From NCBI GenBank assembly GCA_021788955.1, contig JAJYKC010000097.1, positions 1-7,769 of the forward strand: a DNA stretch of 7,769 nucleotides, in the 5' to 3' direction. The DNA comes from Acidobacteriota bacterium. Lineage in GTDB: Bacteria; Acidobacteriota; Terriglobia; Bryobacterales; Bryobacteraceae. Shown here one piece after another: positions 1-5,940 of the stretch. The notes below the pieces were generated by a model that was given only the letters and a program-made list of their open reading frames with translations, did no database searches and was not told where the DNA came from. The stretch's first letter is position 1. Each line of letters starts with the position of its first letter. The translations under genes were made by a program, and so were the position numbers.

Positions 1-1020
1 CACACGGTCTCAACCCTCCTCGAGTTCAACCAGCGCCTCCTCGCCTCCCTCGCCCATCAACCCGGAGTCCTCGCCGCCGGCACAGCCACCAACATTCCCC
101 TGAGCGGCAATAGCGGCAAAAGCGCCGCCACGGTCGTTGGTTACCGCCCCCACCCCGGCGAATCCCCGCGCGGCCACTACTCTTACTCGACCGACGGCGA
201 CTACTTCAAAGCCATGGGCTTCTCCCTCCTCGAAGGACGCTTCCTCACCGCCGCCGACTCCCGCGCCAACCGCCGCGTCTGCGTCGTCGACCAGGACTTC
301 GCCCGCTATTACTTCCCTCACCAAAGCGCCCTCGGCCATCGCCTCTTCGAAGGCTCCGAACCCGGTCCCGCTTCCGATGCCTTCTCCATCGTCGGCGTCG
401 TCTCCTCCGTGAAACAGGCCTCCCTAACCGACCCCTCCGCCCAGGGCGCCGTCTACTATCCCTTCGCCCTCCGTCCCGACGGCGCCGAGTTCATCGCCGT
501 CCGCGCCGCCCTCCCGCCGTCCTCGCTCGGCCCCGCACTCCGAACCGCCGTCCGCCAGATCGACCCCGAACTCCCCGTCACCAACCTGCGCTCCATGCAA
601 CAACGCATCGGCTCGAGCCTCATCCCCCGCCGCTCGCCCGCCCTGCTGGCAGCCTTATTCGCCGCAATCGCCCTCCTGCTCACGGCCATCGGAACCTACG
701 GCGTGCTCAGCTATTCCGTCCTCCTCCGCCGCGGCGAAATCGGCGTGCGCATGACCCTCGGCGCACGCCCCGCCCACATCCGCCGCCACTTCCTCGCCCT
801 CTCGCTCCGCCTCCTCGCCGCCGGAGCCATCCTCGGACTCACCGGCGCCGCGCTCGCTAATCAAGCCATCCGCTCGCTCTTGTTCAACGCCGCCCCCTTC
901 GATCCCTTCACCCTCGCCGCCGCCCTCGTTCTCATCGCCGTGGTCGCGCTCGCAGCCTGCCTCATCCCCGCTCACCGCGCCTCCCGCATCTCACCCCGCG
1001 ACGTTCTCACGGAGTCCTAA
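1..1020 (+). CDS. ADOP-family (MacB/FtsX-like) permease, C-terminal part, 5' end outside window
   Basis: The reading frame is open from base 1 to the TAA at 1018-1020, giving 339 residues of a longer protein; the start lies upstream of the window. An internal ATG at 214 is not the real start, because the preceding codons already read as the same domain. Residues 1 to about 205 look like a MacB-type periplasmic core: a segment around 72-85 (MGFSLLEGRF), then VVDQDFARYYF, LGHRLFEG and an IVGVVSSVK motif. A FtsX permease domain follows with three hydrophobic segments at roughly residues 214-237, 266-287 and 302-324. The cytoplasmic RRGEIGVRMTLGA motif sits after the first of these. This layout matches the second half of the acidobacterial duplicated orphan permeases (ADOP), which are usually about 800 residues with two FtsX domains and no ATPase gene beside them. 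The substrate and the role are unknown. A conventional MacB/FtsX permease is the alternative, and only the missing N-terminal half would decide. Confidence 0.85.
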   Translation, partial: HTVSTLLEFNQRLLASLAHQPGVLAAGTATNIPLSGNSGKSAATVVGYRPHPGESPRGHYSYSTDGDYFKAMGFSLLEGRFLTAADSRANRRVCVVDQDFARYYFPHQSALGHRLFEGSEPGPASDAFSIVGVVSSVKQASLTDPSAQGAVYYPFALRPDGAEFIAVRAALPPSSLGPALRTAVRQIDPELPVTNLRSMQQRIGSSLIPRRSPALLAALFAAIALLLTAIGTYGVLSYSVLLRRGEIGVRMTLGARPAHIRRHFLALSLRLLAAGAILGLTGAALANQAIRSLLFNAAPFDPFTLAAALVLIAVVALAACLIPAHRASRISPRDVLTES

Positions 1021-1023
1021 AGG

Positions 1024-1073
1024 GATTGCGCCTCGGACGCTATCATGGAATCTTCCATGGAACGATTGCGCCT
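1024..1073 (+). repeat. 10-bp direct repeat flanking a small inverted repeat at the deformylase start
   Basis: GATTGCGCCT occurs at 1024-1033 and again at 1064-1073, exactly 40 bases apart. Between the copies is an inverted repeat: CATGGAA at 1044-1050 and TTCCATG at 1053-1059, with a 2-base centre. It covers both candidate start codons of the deformylase (1045 and 1057). This could be an operator or a translation-affecting hairpin, or it could be chance; the second copy lies within coding sequence. Confidence 0.3.
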
Positions 1074-1632
1074 GAAGATCGTCCAGGCCGGCGAACCCGT
1101 CCTCCGCGCACCCGCCCGTGAACTCACCGTCGAGGAAATCCTCAGCGCGGAAGTGCGCAACCTCGTCGAACTCATGCGCGAAACCATGCACGACGCTCCC
1201 GGCGTCGGCCTCGCCGCCCCCCAAATCGGCATGAGCCTCCGCCTCGCCGTCATCGAGGATCGCCCCGAATACCACCGCCCCCTCGATCCCGCCGCCCTCG
1301 CCGTGCGCGAACGCGCCCCCGTCCCCTTCCACGTCCTCTTCAATCCCAAAATCACCGCCCGCTCGGACGACACTGCCACCTTCTTCGAAGGCTGCCTCAG
1401 CGTCGCCGGCTTCTCCGCCCTCGTCCCCCGCGCCCGCCACGTCACCGTCGAATACCTCGACGAAACCGCCGCCCCACAACGCCTCGAAGCCTCCGGCTGG
1501 TACGCCCGCATCCTCCAACACGAAATCGACCACCTCGACGGCCACCTCTACCTCGAACGCATGGACCCCGCCACCTTCTCCACCGTCGAAAACCTCACCC
1601 GCTACTCAAACCCCGCCAAACCGCCCAAGTAA
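1045..1632 (+). CDS. def: Peptide deformylase, PDF1A-like
   Basis: This cytoplasmic metalloenzyme removes the formyl group from the N-terminal methionine of new proteins. All three deformylase motifs are intact in the 195-residue product: GVGLAAPQIG at 53-62, EGCLS at 115-119 with metal ligand C117, and QHEIDH with ligands H159 and H163 and catalytic E160. Length is normal for the family. The stretch between motifs 1 and 2 is longer than in the E. coli type, and the flanking blocks EGCLSVAGF, ASGWYARILQHE and the tail MDPATFSTVENL resemble what I recall of plant and human PDF1A. A second in-frame ATG at 1057 (M5) is possible, because neither start has a Shine-Dalgarno sequence. The gene lies 24 nt after the permease, in the same frame with no intervening stop codon. 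The usual partner fmt is not in the window. Confidence 0.95.
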   Translation: MESSMERLRLKIVQAGEPVLRAPARELTVEEILSAEVRNLVELMRETMHDAPGVGLAAPQIGMSLRLAVIEDRPEYHRPLDPAALAVRERAPVPFHVLFNPKITARSDDTATFFEGCLSVAGFSALVPRARHVTVEYLDETAAPQRLEASGWYARILQHEIDHLDGHLYLERMDPATFSTVENLTRYSNPAKPPK

Positions 1633-1652
1633 CTCCGTCCCGTGCCCACACC

Positions 1653-1690
1653 GCGTGAACCATCACCAGTTGTCGTAGAATAAGTCACCC
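1653..1690 (+). promoter_or_regulatory. Candidate promoter with TAGAAT -10 box, very short leader
   Basis: The 58-base gap between the deformylase and the cytochrome gene contains TAGAAT at 1676-1681, ending 9 bases before the ATG at 1691. No good TTGACA-like -35 is visible at the expected distance (GCGTGA at 17-bp spacing), and no Shine-Dalgarno sequence precedes the ATG. A start site 6-8 bases after the box would give a leaderless or nearly leaderless transcript for the cytochrome/dehydrogenase pair. Confidence 0.45.
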
Positions 1691-2470
1691 ATGGCTAAGT
1701 GGACGCCCTTGGCCGCCGCGCTCCTCCTCTCGCCGGCCATCTGCCAGGTCGTCGCTCAGTCGAACCCAGCCCCATCGAAAACGCCACCCACCGTAGACCT
1801 CGCCGCGGGAAAAGCTATCTTCCAATCCCACTGCGCCCTCTGCCACGGCCTCGACGGCGGAGGCGGCCGCGGCCCGGACCTCCGGCGCCCAAAACTCGAC
1901 CGCGCCCCCGACGACGAAGCGTTGAAAGCCCTCATCCTGAATGGCATTCCGCCCGAGATGCCCGATGGCTGGTATCTCAGCCCCGAAGACATCGCCAACA
2001 TCGCCGCCTTTGTGCGCAGCCTCGGAAACGTTCCACCGGAAAAACTCCCAGGCAACCCGGCGCGAGGCAAGACGTTGTTAGAACGGAGCGGCTGCCTCGG
2101 CTGCCACATTCTCGCCGGTCAAGGCATCGGCTTCGGTCCCGCCTTGACCGACATCGGAGCCAAGCGCGGCGCGGCACAACTGCGCGAAACTCTCCGGAAC
2201 CCCGCAAAAACCCTCCCCGAAGGATTTCTACTCGTTGCGGCTACAACCTCCTCCGGCGAGACCCTGCGCGGCATCCGCCTGAATGAAGACACGTTCACCA
2301 TTCAGCTCAAAGACATTCACAGCCGCATTTACAGCTTTCGCAAAAGCGATCTTCGCGCCTTGAAGAAGCTTCGCAACGAGACGCCGATGCCCTCCTACTC
2401 TGCCGCTTTTTCCTCCGCTCAACTGGAGGATCTCGTTGCCTTTCTTGCGTCACTTCGGGGGCTGCAATGA
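1691..2470 (+). CDS. Exported diheme cytochrome c, electron acceptor for the adjacent PQQ dehydrogenase
   Basis: The 259-residue product starts with a Sec signal peptide whose likely cleavage is after A22 (VVA|QS). Two cytochrome c modules follow. Module 1 (about 34-112) has C48-A-L-C51-H52 with M90 as the probable axial ligand. Module 2 (about 120-257) has C135-L-G-C138-H139 and a probable ligand M233 in ETPMPSY. About 95 residues separate the second CXXCH from its methionine. They include a strand-rich piece at roughly 178-225 (FLLVAATTSSGE, then RIYSFRKSDLRAL) that resembles the heme-binding domain common in planctomycete and acidobacterial proteins. The stop codon overlaps the next start (ATGA), so translation is probably coupled. 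The inferred role is periplasmic: accepting electrons from the dehydrogenase and passing them to the respiratory chain. C18 lies near the signal end, but its context (PAIC) is not a proper lipobox. Confidence 0.93.
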   Translation: MAKWTPLAAALLLSPAICQVVAQSNPAPSKTPPTVDLAAGKAIFQSHCALCHGLDGGGGRGPDLRRPKLDRAPDDEALKALILNGIPPEMPDGWYLSPEDIANIAAFVRSLGNVPPEKLPGNPARGKTLLERSGCLGCHILAGQGIGFGPALTDIGAKRGAAQLRETLRNPAKTLPEGFLLVAATTSSGETLRGIRLNEDTFTIQLKDIHSRIYSFRKSDLRALKKLRNETPMPSYSAAFSSAQLEDLVAFLASLRGLQ

Positions 2471-4038
2471 AACTTCTGCCGCTCCTCGTGCTCACCTGTT
2501 CCTCTCTTACGGCGCAGGTCCCCTTTCAGCGCATCGTGAACGCGGACCGCGAGCCCGGCAACTGGCTAACCTATTCGCGCACTCTCGACGGCCAGCGGTT
2601 TTCCCCACTCACCGAAATCAACACCGGCAACGTCTCGCGCCTCAAGGTGAAGTGGGCTTACCAGTTCGCCGATCCCCAGAACGAAGTCTCGCCGATCGTG
2701 GTGAACGGAATCGTCTACATCACGGGCCCGAACTCCGCCGCCGCCCTTGACGGCCAAACTGGCCGCACCCTGTGGAACTGGAAGCGCGCGCTGCCGACGG
2801 ATTTCCGCAGCATCGGCTTCGGCCACTCGAGCCGCGGCGCCGCGGTCCTCGACGGCAACCTATACGTCGCCACGCTCGACGGCTTTCTCATAGCCCTGGA
2901 TCTAAAAAGCGGAGCCGAGCGCTGGTCGAGCAAGGTACTCGACTACAAAACCGGCTACAGCATGACCATGGCGCCGCTCGCCATCGACGGCAAAGTGGTC
3001 GTTGGCGTCAGCGGCGGCGAAGCCGGCATCCGCGGATTCATCGACGCCTATGACGCGAAGACGGGAACGCGCGCCTGGCGTTTCCGGACGATCCCCGCGC
3101 CCGGCGAACCAGGCCACGACACCTGGGCCGGAGATAGTTGGAAAACCGGCGGCGCGCCAACCTGGGTCACCGGCGCCTACGATCCGCAACTGAAGCTGGT
3201 CTACTGGGGCATCGGCAATCCCGCCCCGGACTGGAACGGCGACGTCCGCCGGGGCGACAACTTGTATTCCTGCTCCTTGGTCGCCCTCGACGCCGAAACC
3301 GGAAAACTGCGCTGGTATTTCCAGTTCACACCCCACGACACGCACGACTGGGATTCCGCCCACGTCCCCGTCCTCTTCGACTCGACCGTAAACGGCGTCA
3401 GGCGCAAACTCGTCGCCGTGGCCAACCGCAACGCGTTTTACTACGTGCTGGATCGCGTCACCGGCGAATACTTATCCGGACGGCAGTACGCCAAACAAAC
3501 CTGGGCAAAAGGCCTCGACTCCAATGGCCGGCCCATTCTCTCCGGCAACGCCGAACCGGTAAAGGAAGGCGTGCTCGTCTGGCCCAACGCCAACGGAGCC
3601 ACCGTCTGGTTCAGTCCCTCCTACAGCCCGGCCACCGGCTACTTCTACGTAGCCGTGCGCGAAATCGGCTCCCGGTACTTCAAGCGCGATACGCCTTATA
3701 AACCCGGAATGGAATTCATGGGCGGCGGCGAAGAGGAGTTGCCCGCGGACGATTCCTGGGGAGCCATCCGAGCCCTGCAGGCCGAAACCGGCGAACTCCG
3801 CTGGGAGTTCAAGCTCCACTCGCCCCCCTGGGCCGGCGTCATGTCCACCGCCGGCGGCCTCGTCTTTTCCGGCTCCGACGAAGGCAACTTCTACGCCCTC
3901 GACGCCCAAACCGGGAAACCCCTCTGGGACTTCCAGACCGGCAGCGCCATCGCCGCGAACCCCGTCAGCTTCACCATCGACGGTCATCAATGCATCGCCA
4001 TAGCCGCCGACCGCGTGCTCTACGTCTTCGGCCTGTGA
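2467..4038 (+). CDS. PQQ-dependent alcohol dehydrogenase, methanol/ethanol family, predicted lanthanide type
   Basis: This is a periplasmic quinoprotein that oxidises an alcohol using bound PQQ. The 523-residue product has a signal peptide with likely cleavage after A16 (LTA|Q). An eight-bladed propeller follows, with repeated blade motifs of the ALDxxTGxxxW kind, for example near 3290-3312 and 3898-3930. Expected active-site residues are present: metal ligand E185 in GGEAGIRG, W233 in GGAPTW under the PQQ ring, metal ligand N251 in GIGNPAPDW, and catalytic D294. D294 lies in H-D-W-D, so D296 is the extra aspartate seen in lanthanide-dependent XoxF/ExaF enzymes. The vicinal Cys-Cys pair of classic members is replaced by GHSS at 119-122. 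There is no C-terminal cytochrome domain, which fits the separate diheme cytochrome encoded just upstream with a 4-nt overlap. It is somewhat shorter than the usual 570-600 residues. The substrate cannot be told from sequence; PQQ synthesis genes are not in the window. Confidence 0.93.
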   Translation: MKLLPLLVLTCSSLTAQVPFQRIVNADREPGNWLTYSRTLDGQRFSPLTEINTGNVSRLKVKWAYQFADPQNEVSPIVVNGIVYITGPNSAAALDGQTGRTLWNWKRALPTDFRSIGFGHSSRGAAVLDGNLYVATLDGFLIALDLKSGAERWSSKVLDYKTGYSMTMAPLAIDGKVVVGVSGGEAGIRGFIDAYDAKTGTRAWRFRTIPAPGEPGHDTWAGDSWKTGGAPTWVTGAYDPQLKLVYWGIGNPAPDWNGDVRRGDNLYSCSLVALDAETGKLRWYFQFTPHDTHDWDSAHVPVLFDSTVNGVRRKLVAVANRNAFYYVLDRVTGEYLSGRQYAKQTWAKGLDSNGRPILSGNAEPVKEGVLVWPNANGATVWFSPSYSPATGYFYVAVREIGSRYFKRDTPYKPGMEFMGGGEEELPADDSWGAIRALQAETGELRWEFKLHSPPWAGVMSTAGGLVFSGSDEGNFYALDAQTGKPLWDFQTGSAIAANPVSFTIDGHQCIAIAADRVLYVFGL

Positions 4039-4054
4039 CTGCCCGCGCATCCGA

Positions 4055-4083
4055 TACAATGGCCCCGGAAAAGGAGAATCCCG
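4055..4083 (+). promoter_or_regulatory. Candidate -10 box and Shine-Dalgarno for the amidohydrolase gene
   Basis: TACAAT at 4055-4060 is a good -10 hexamer in the 45-base gap after the dehydrogenase stop. TGTGAC at 4034-4039 is a weak -35 candidate with a 15-base spacer, overlapping the end of the dehydrogenase gene. AAGGAG at 4071-4076 lies 7 bases before the ATG at 4084. It is the strongest ribosome binding site in the window and fixes that start. Confidence 0.55.
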
Positions 4084-5466
4084 ATGCCATGGCAACACGC
4101 GCTGGCGACCGCTCTGGCCATCTCCCTCAGCAGCCCCGCGCTCTCGGCGCAAAGCCGGCCGCTCAAAACGCCATGGCGCGGCGCCGGTCCTCCGCCCTGC
4201 GCCGGCGCCGACGGCGGCATCTACGCGTGTCCTCCCGCCCCACACTCGCTCGCCGTACGCGCCGGACGCCTGTTCGATTCCAAAACCGGCACGATGAAAA
4301 CCCGCCAGGTGATCCTCATCTCCGGCGACCGCATCACCGAAGTCGGCCCCGAAACGCAAGTCAAAATCCCCCCGGCAACGCCCATCATCGACCTCACTCA
4401 CTCGACCGTCCTCCCCGGCCTTATCGACGCCCACACGCACATGTTCAACCGCCGCCCGAAAAGCGGAACCACGGAAGACTACATGCTCATCGCCGTCGAA
4501 AACGCCCAGGCCGACCTACGCGCCGGATTCACCGCCGCGCGCGACATGAGCACCCACGGCAACGGCTATGGCGACGTCGCCATCCGCAACGCCATCAACG
4601 AAGGCCGCTTCGACGGTCCCCGCTATCAGGTCTCCGGCCGCGGCATCGTCTGGGGCGCCCATCCCCCGAACCCCGCCGCGCCTGACGATCCGTTATCCAG
4701 TTCCGTTGTCCGTTCCGTCACCGACGCCCGCGCCGCCGTGCGCGATCAGATTCATCACGGCGTCGATTGGATCAAGCTCTTTCCCACCGGCAGTTACTCG
4801 TTCACGAATTCAGGCGTCGCCGAATATGAACTCACCTATCCGATGCCGGTCCTCGAAGCCCTCATCAATGAAACCCATCGCCTCGGCCACGAAGCCGCCT
4901 GCCACGTCTACGGCGGTGAAGGCGAGAAAAACGCCATCCTCGCCGGCTGCGACTCGATCGAGCACGCCTTCGGCCTCGACCAGCAGGAAGCCAACCTAAT
5001 GGCCGCCCGTAAGCTCTTCTACGATCCCACCATCGTCCGCTACACCGAACCGGCCATGGACGACGCCGACGCAAAGAACACCGGCGGCCGCTTTCGCATC
5101 ATCCCCATCTTCGAAAACGCCGTCCGCATGGCCGCCGCCACCCAGGGACTAAGAATGATGGCCGGCAGCGGAGTTGACGGCGCCACCTTCGCCCACGGGA
5201 CGCAAGCCCTCGAATTCGAGGCCATGGTGAAAATCGCGGGCCTGACCCCGGCCCAGGCCATCGAAGCCGGCACCATGACCAACGCCGAAGCCCTCGGCTG
5301 GCAGGACCGCATCGGCTCCATCGACCCCGGCAAATACGCCGACTTAGTCGCCGTCTCCGGCGACCCTCTCGCCGACATCACCGAACTTGCGCGCATCCGC
5401 TTCGTCATGAAAGGCGGCAAAGTAATTCGAAACGACATCTCAACCACGGAAAGGAAGTCACCATGA
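4084..5466 (+). CDS. Exported metal-dependent amidohydrolase (imidazolonepropionase/Xaa-Pro dipeptidase-like)
   Basis: The 460-residue product belongs to the amidohydrolase superfamily, whose TIM-barrel members hydrolyse amide or ester bonds with one or two metal ions. A signal peptide with likely cleavage after A22 (LSA|Q) places it outside the cytoplasm. Metal-site residues can be followed: H117-T-H119 in [10 protein letters not shown]231 in DWIKLF (the probable carboxylated bridging lysine), H274 in AACHVYGG, H294 in SIEHAF and D365 in GSGVDG. The C-terminal part (about 385-455) has the usual sequence ending in [19 protein letters not shown], which closes the small beta-sandwich domain begun near residues 53-110. 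Between signal and domain there is an unusual stretch with C39 and C49, which could form a disulfide. The substrate is unknown; relatives include Xaa-Pro dipeptidases and other exported hydrolases. A good AAGGAG supports the start. The end overlaps the next gene by 4 nt. Confidence 0.9.
   Translation: MPWQHALATALAISLSSPALSAQSRPLKTPWRGAGPPPCAGADGGIYACPPAPHSLAVRAGRLFDSKTGTMKTRQVILISGDRITEVGPETQVKIPPATPIIDLTHSTVLPGLIDAHTHMFNRRPKSGTTEDYMLIAVENAQADLRAGFTAARDMSTHGNGYGDVAIRNAINEGRFDGPRYQVSGRGIVWGAHPPNPAAPDDPLSSSVVRSVTDARAAVRDQIHHGVDWIKLFPTGSYSFTNSGVAEYELTYPMPVLEALINETHRLGHEAACHVYGGEGEKNAILAGCDSIEHAFGLDQQEANLMAARKLFYDPTIVRYTEPAMDDADAKNTGGRFRIIPIFENAVRMAAATQGLRMMAGSGVDGATFAHGTQALEFEAMVKIAGLTPAQAIEAGTMTNAEALGWQDRIGSIDPGKYADLVAVSGDPLADITELARIRFVMKGGKVIRNDISTTERKSP
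5451..5457 (+). promoter_or_regulatory. Shine-Dalgarno for the DUF1801 gene
   Basis: AAGGAAG ends 5 bases before the ATG at 5463 and lies inside the end of the amidohydrolase gene. Together with the ATGA overlap it supports coupled translation and this start. Confidence 0.6.
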
Positions 5467-5906
5467 AACCTGCAAAGAAGGCCGCCGGATTCACAGCCGA
5501 AGAACAAGCCGCGATGAAAGAGCGCGTCCAGGAGATAAAGGCGGAGGCGAGCCGCTCGCGAAGCGCAAGCAAGGCTGATGGAGAACGCGACCTCCTCGCC
5601 AAAGTCGCCGCGCTTCCGCCACCCGACCGCGCCATGGCCGAGCGCCTCCACGCGATCGTCAAAGCCAACGCCCCGTCCCTCTCGCCGAAAACCTGGTACG
5701 GAATGCCCGCCTACGCCAAGGACGGCAACGTCGTCTGCTTCTTTCAAAGCGCTCAGAAGTTCAAAACGCGCTACGCCACCCTCGGCTTCAGCGACAAAGC
5801 CAAACTCGACGAAGGCCGCATGTGGCCCACCGCCTTCGCGCTAAAAGAACTCACCCCGGCCGAAGAAGCCAAAATCGTCGCGCTGCTGAAGAAAGCCGTG
5901 AGCTAA
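5463..5906 (+). CDS. DUF1801-type (YdhG-like) small protein
   Basis: This is a 147-residue cytoplasmic protein with no signal or membrane segment. The N-terminal third (about 10-47) is charged and probably helical, with a Ser/Arg/Ala-rich patch near 30-38 (SRSRSASK). The rest matches the DUF1801 fold as I know it: [13 protein letters not shown], then WYGMPAY at 78-84, [20 protein letters not shown] at about 90-109 with a lone C92, and [11 protein letters not shown] near the end. Members of this superfamily are often annotated as iron chaperone YdhG-like, but the biochemical role is not established for this branch, and I do not assign one. The start overlaps the amidohydrolase stop (ATGA), so the two are probably co-translated. 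A functional link between them is not obvious; the overlap may only reflect compact gene packing. Confidence 0.85.
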   Translation: MKPAKKAAGFTAEEQAAMKERVQEIKAEASRSRSASKADGERDLLAKVAALPPPDRAMAERLHAIVKANAPSLSPKTWYGMPAYAKDGNVVCFFQSAQKFKTRYATLGFSDKAKLDEGRMWPTAFALKELTPAEEAKIVALLKKAVS

Positions 5907-5911
5907 CAATC

Positions 5912-5927
5912 GCCGCGCCCGCGCGGC
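5912..5927 (+). repeat. Perfect GC inverted repeat between DUF1801 gene and FAD gene
   Basis: GCCGCGC at 5912-5918 and GCGCGGC at 5921-5927 are exact reverse complements separated by CC. The repeat starts 5 bases after the stop codon at 5904-5906 and ends 1 base before TAAAAT. It may be a hairpin helping to end the upstream transcript, although no T-run follows. It may instead be an operator in the promoter spacer of the FAD gene. Confidence 0.5.
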
Positions 5928-5928
5928 A

Positions 5929-5934
5929 TAAAAT
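5929..5934 (+). promoter_or_regulatory. Candidate -10 box TAAAAT, leaderless-type start for FAD gene
   Basis: TAAAAT ends 6 bases before the ATG at 5941. There is no convincing -35 and no Shine-Dalgarno sequence (only GACGGA directly before the ATG). Transcription starting 6-8 bases after the box would begin at or beside the start codon. Confidence 0.45.
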
Positions 5935-5940
5935 GACGGA

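Noticed and set aside
214..1020. ATG at 214 as the start of a complete short permease
   Set aside because: The same frame is open back to base 1 and already encodes the periplasmic domain, so the gene is simply cut by the window edge.
1018..1045. Permease-deformylase fusion by readthrough, since both share a frame with no further stop codon
   Set aside because: The TAA is clear and both proteins end and begin where their families do; the shared frame has a one-in-three chance.
991..1545. Minus-strand open frame opposite the deformylase
   Set aside because: It is antisense to a gene with all its catalytic motifs intact; the low-complexity acidic translation is typical of a shadow frame.
1691..1760. 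Lipoprotein signal in the cytochrome at C18
   Set aside because: The residues before C18 are PAI, which do not fit a lipobox; a normal signal peptidase site after A22 is better.
3472..4440. Long minus-strand open frame of 322 codons across the dehydrogenase and amidohydrolase genes
   Set aside because: It runs antisense to two clear genes, and its Gly/Ala/Asp/Glu-rich translation is the mirror of C-ending codons. No domain is recognisable.
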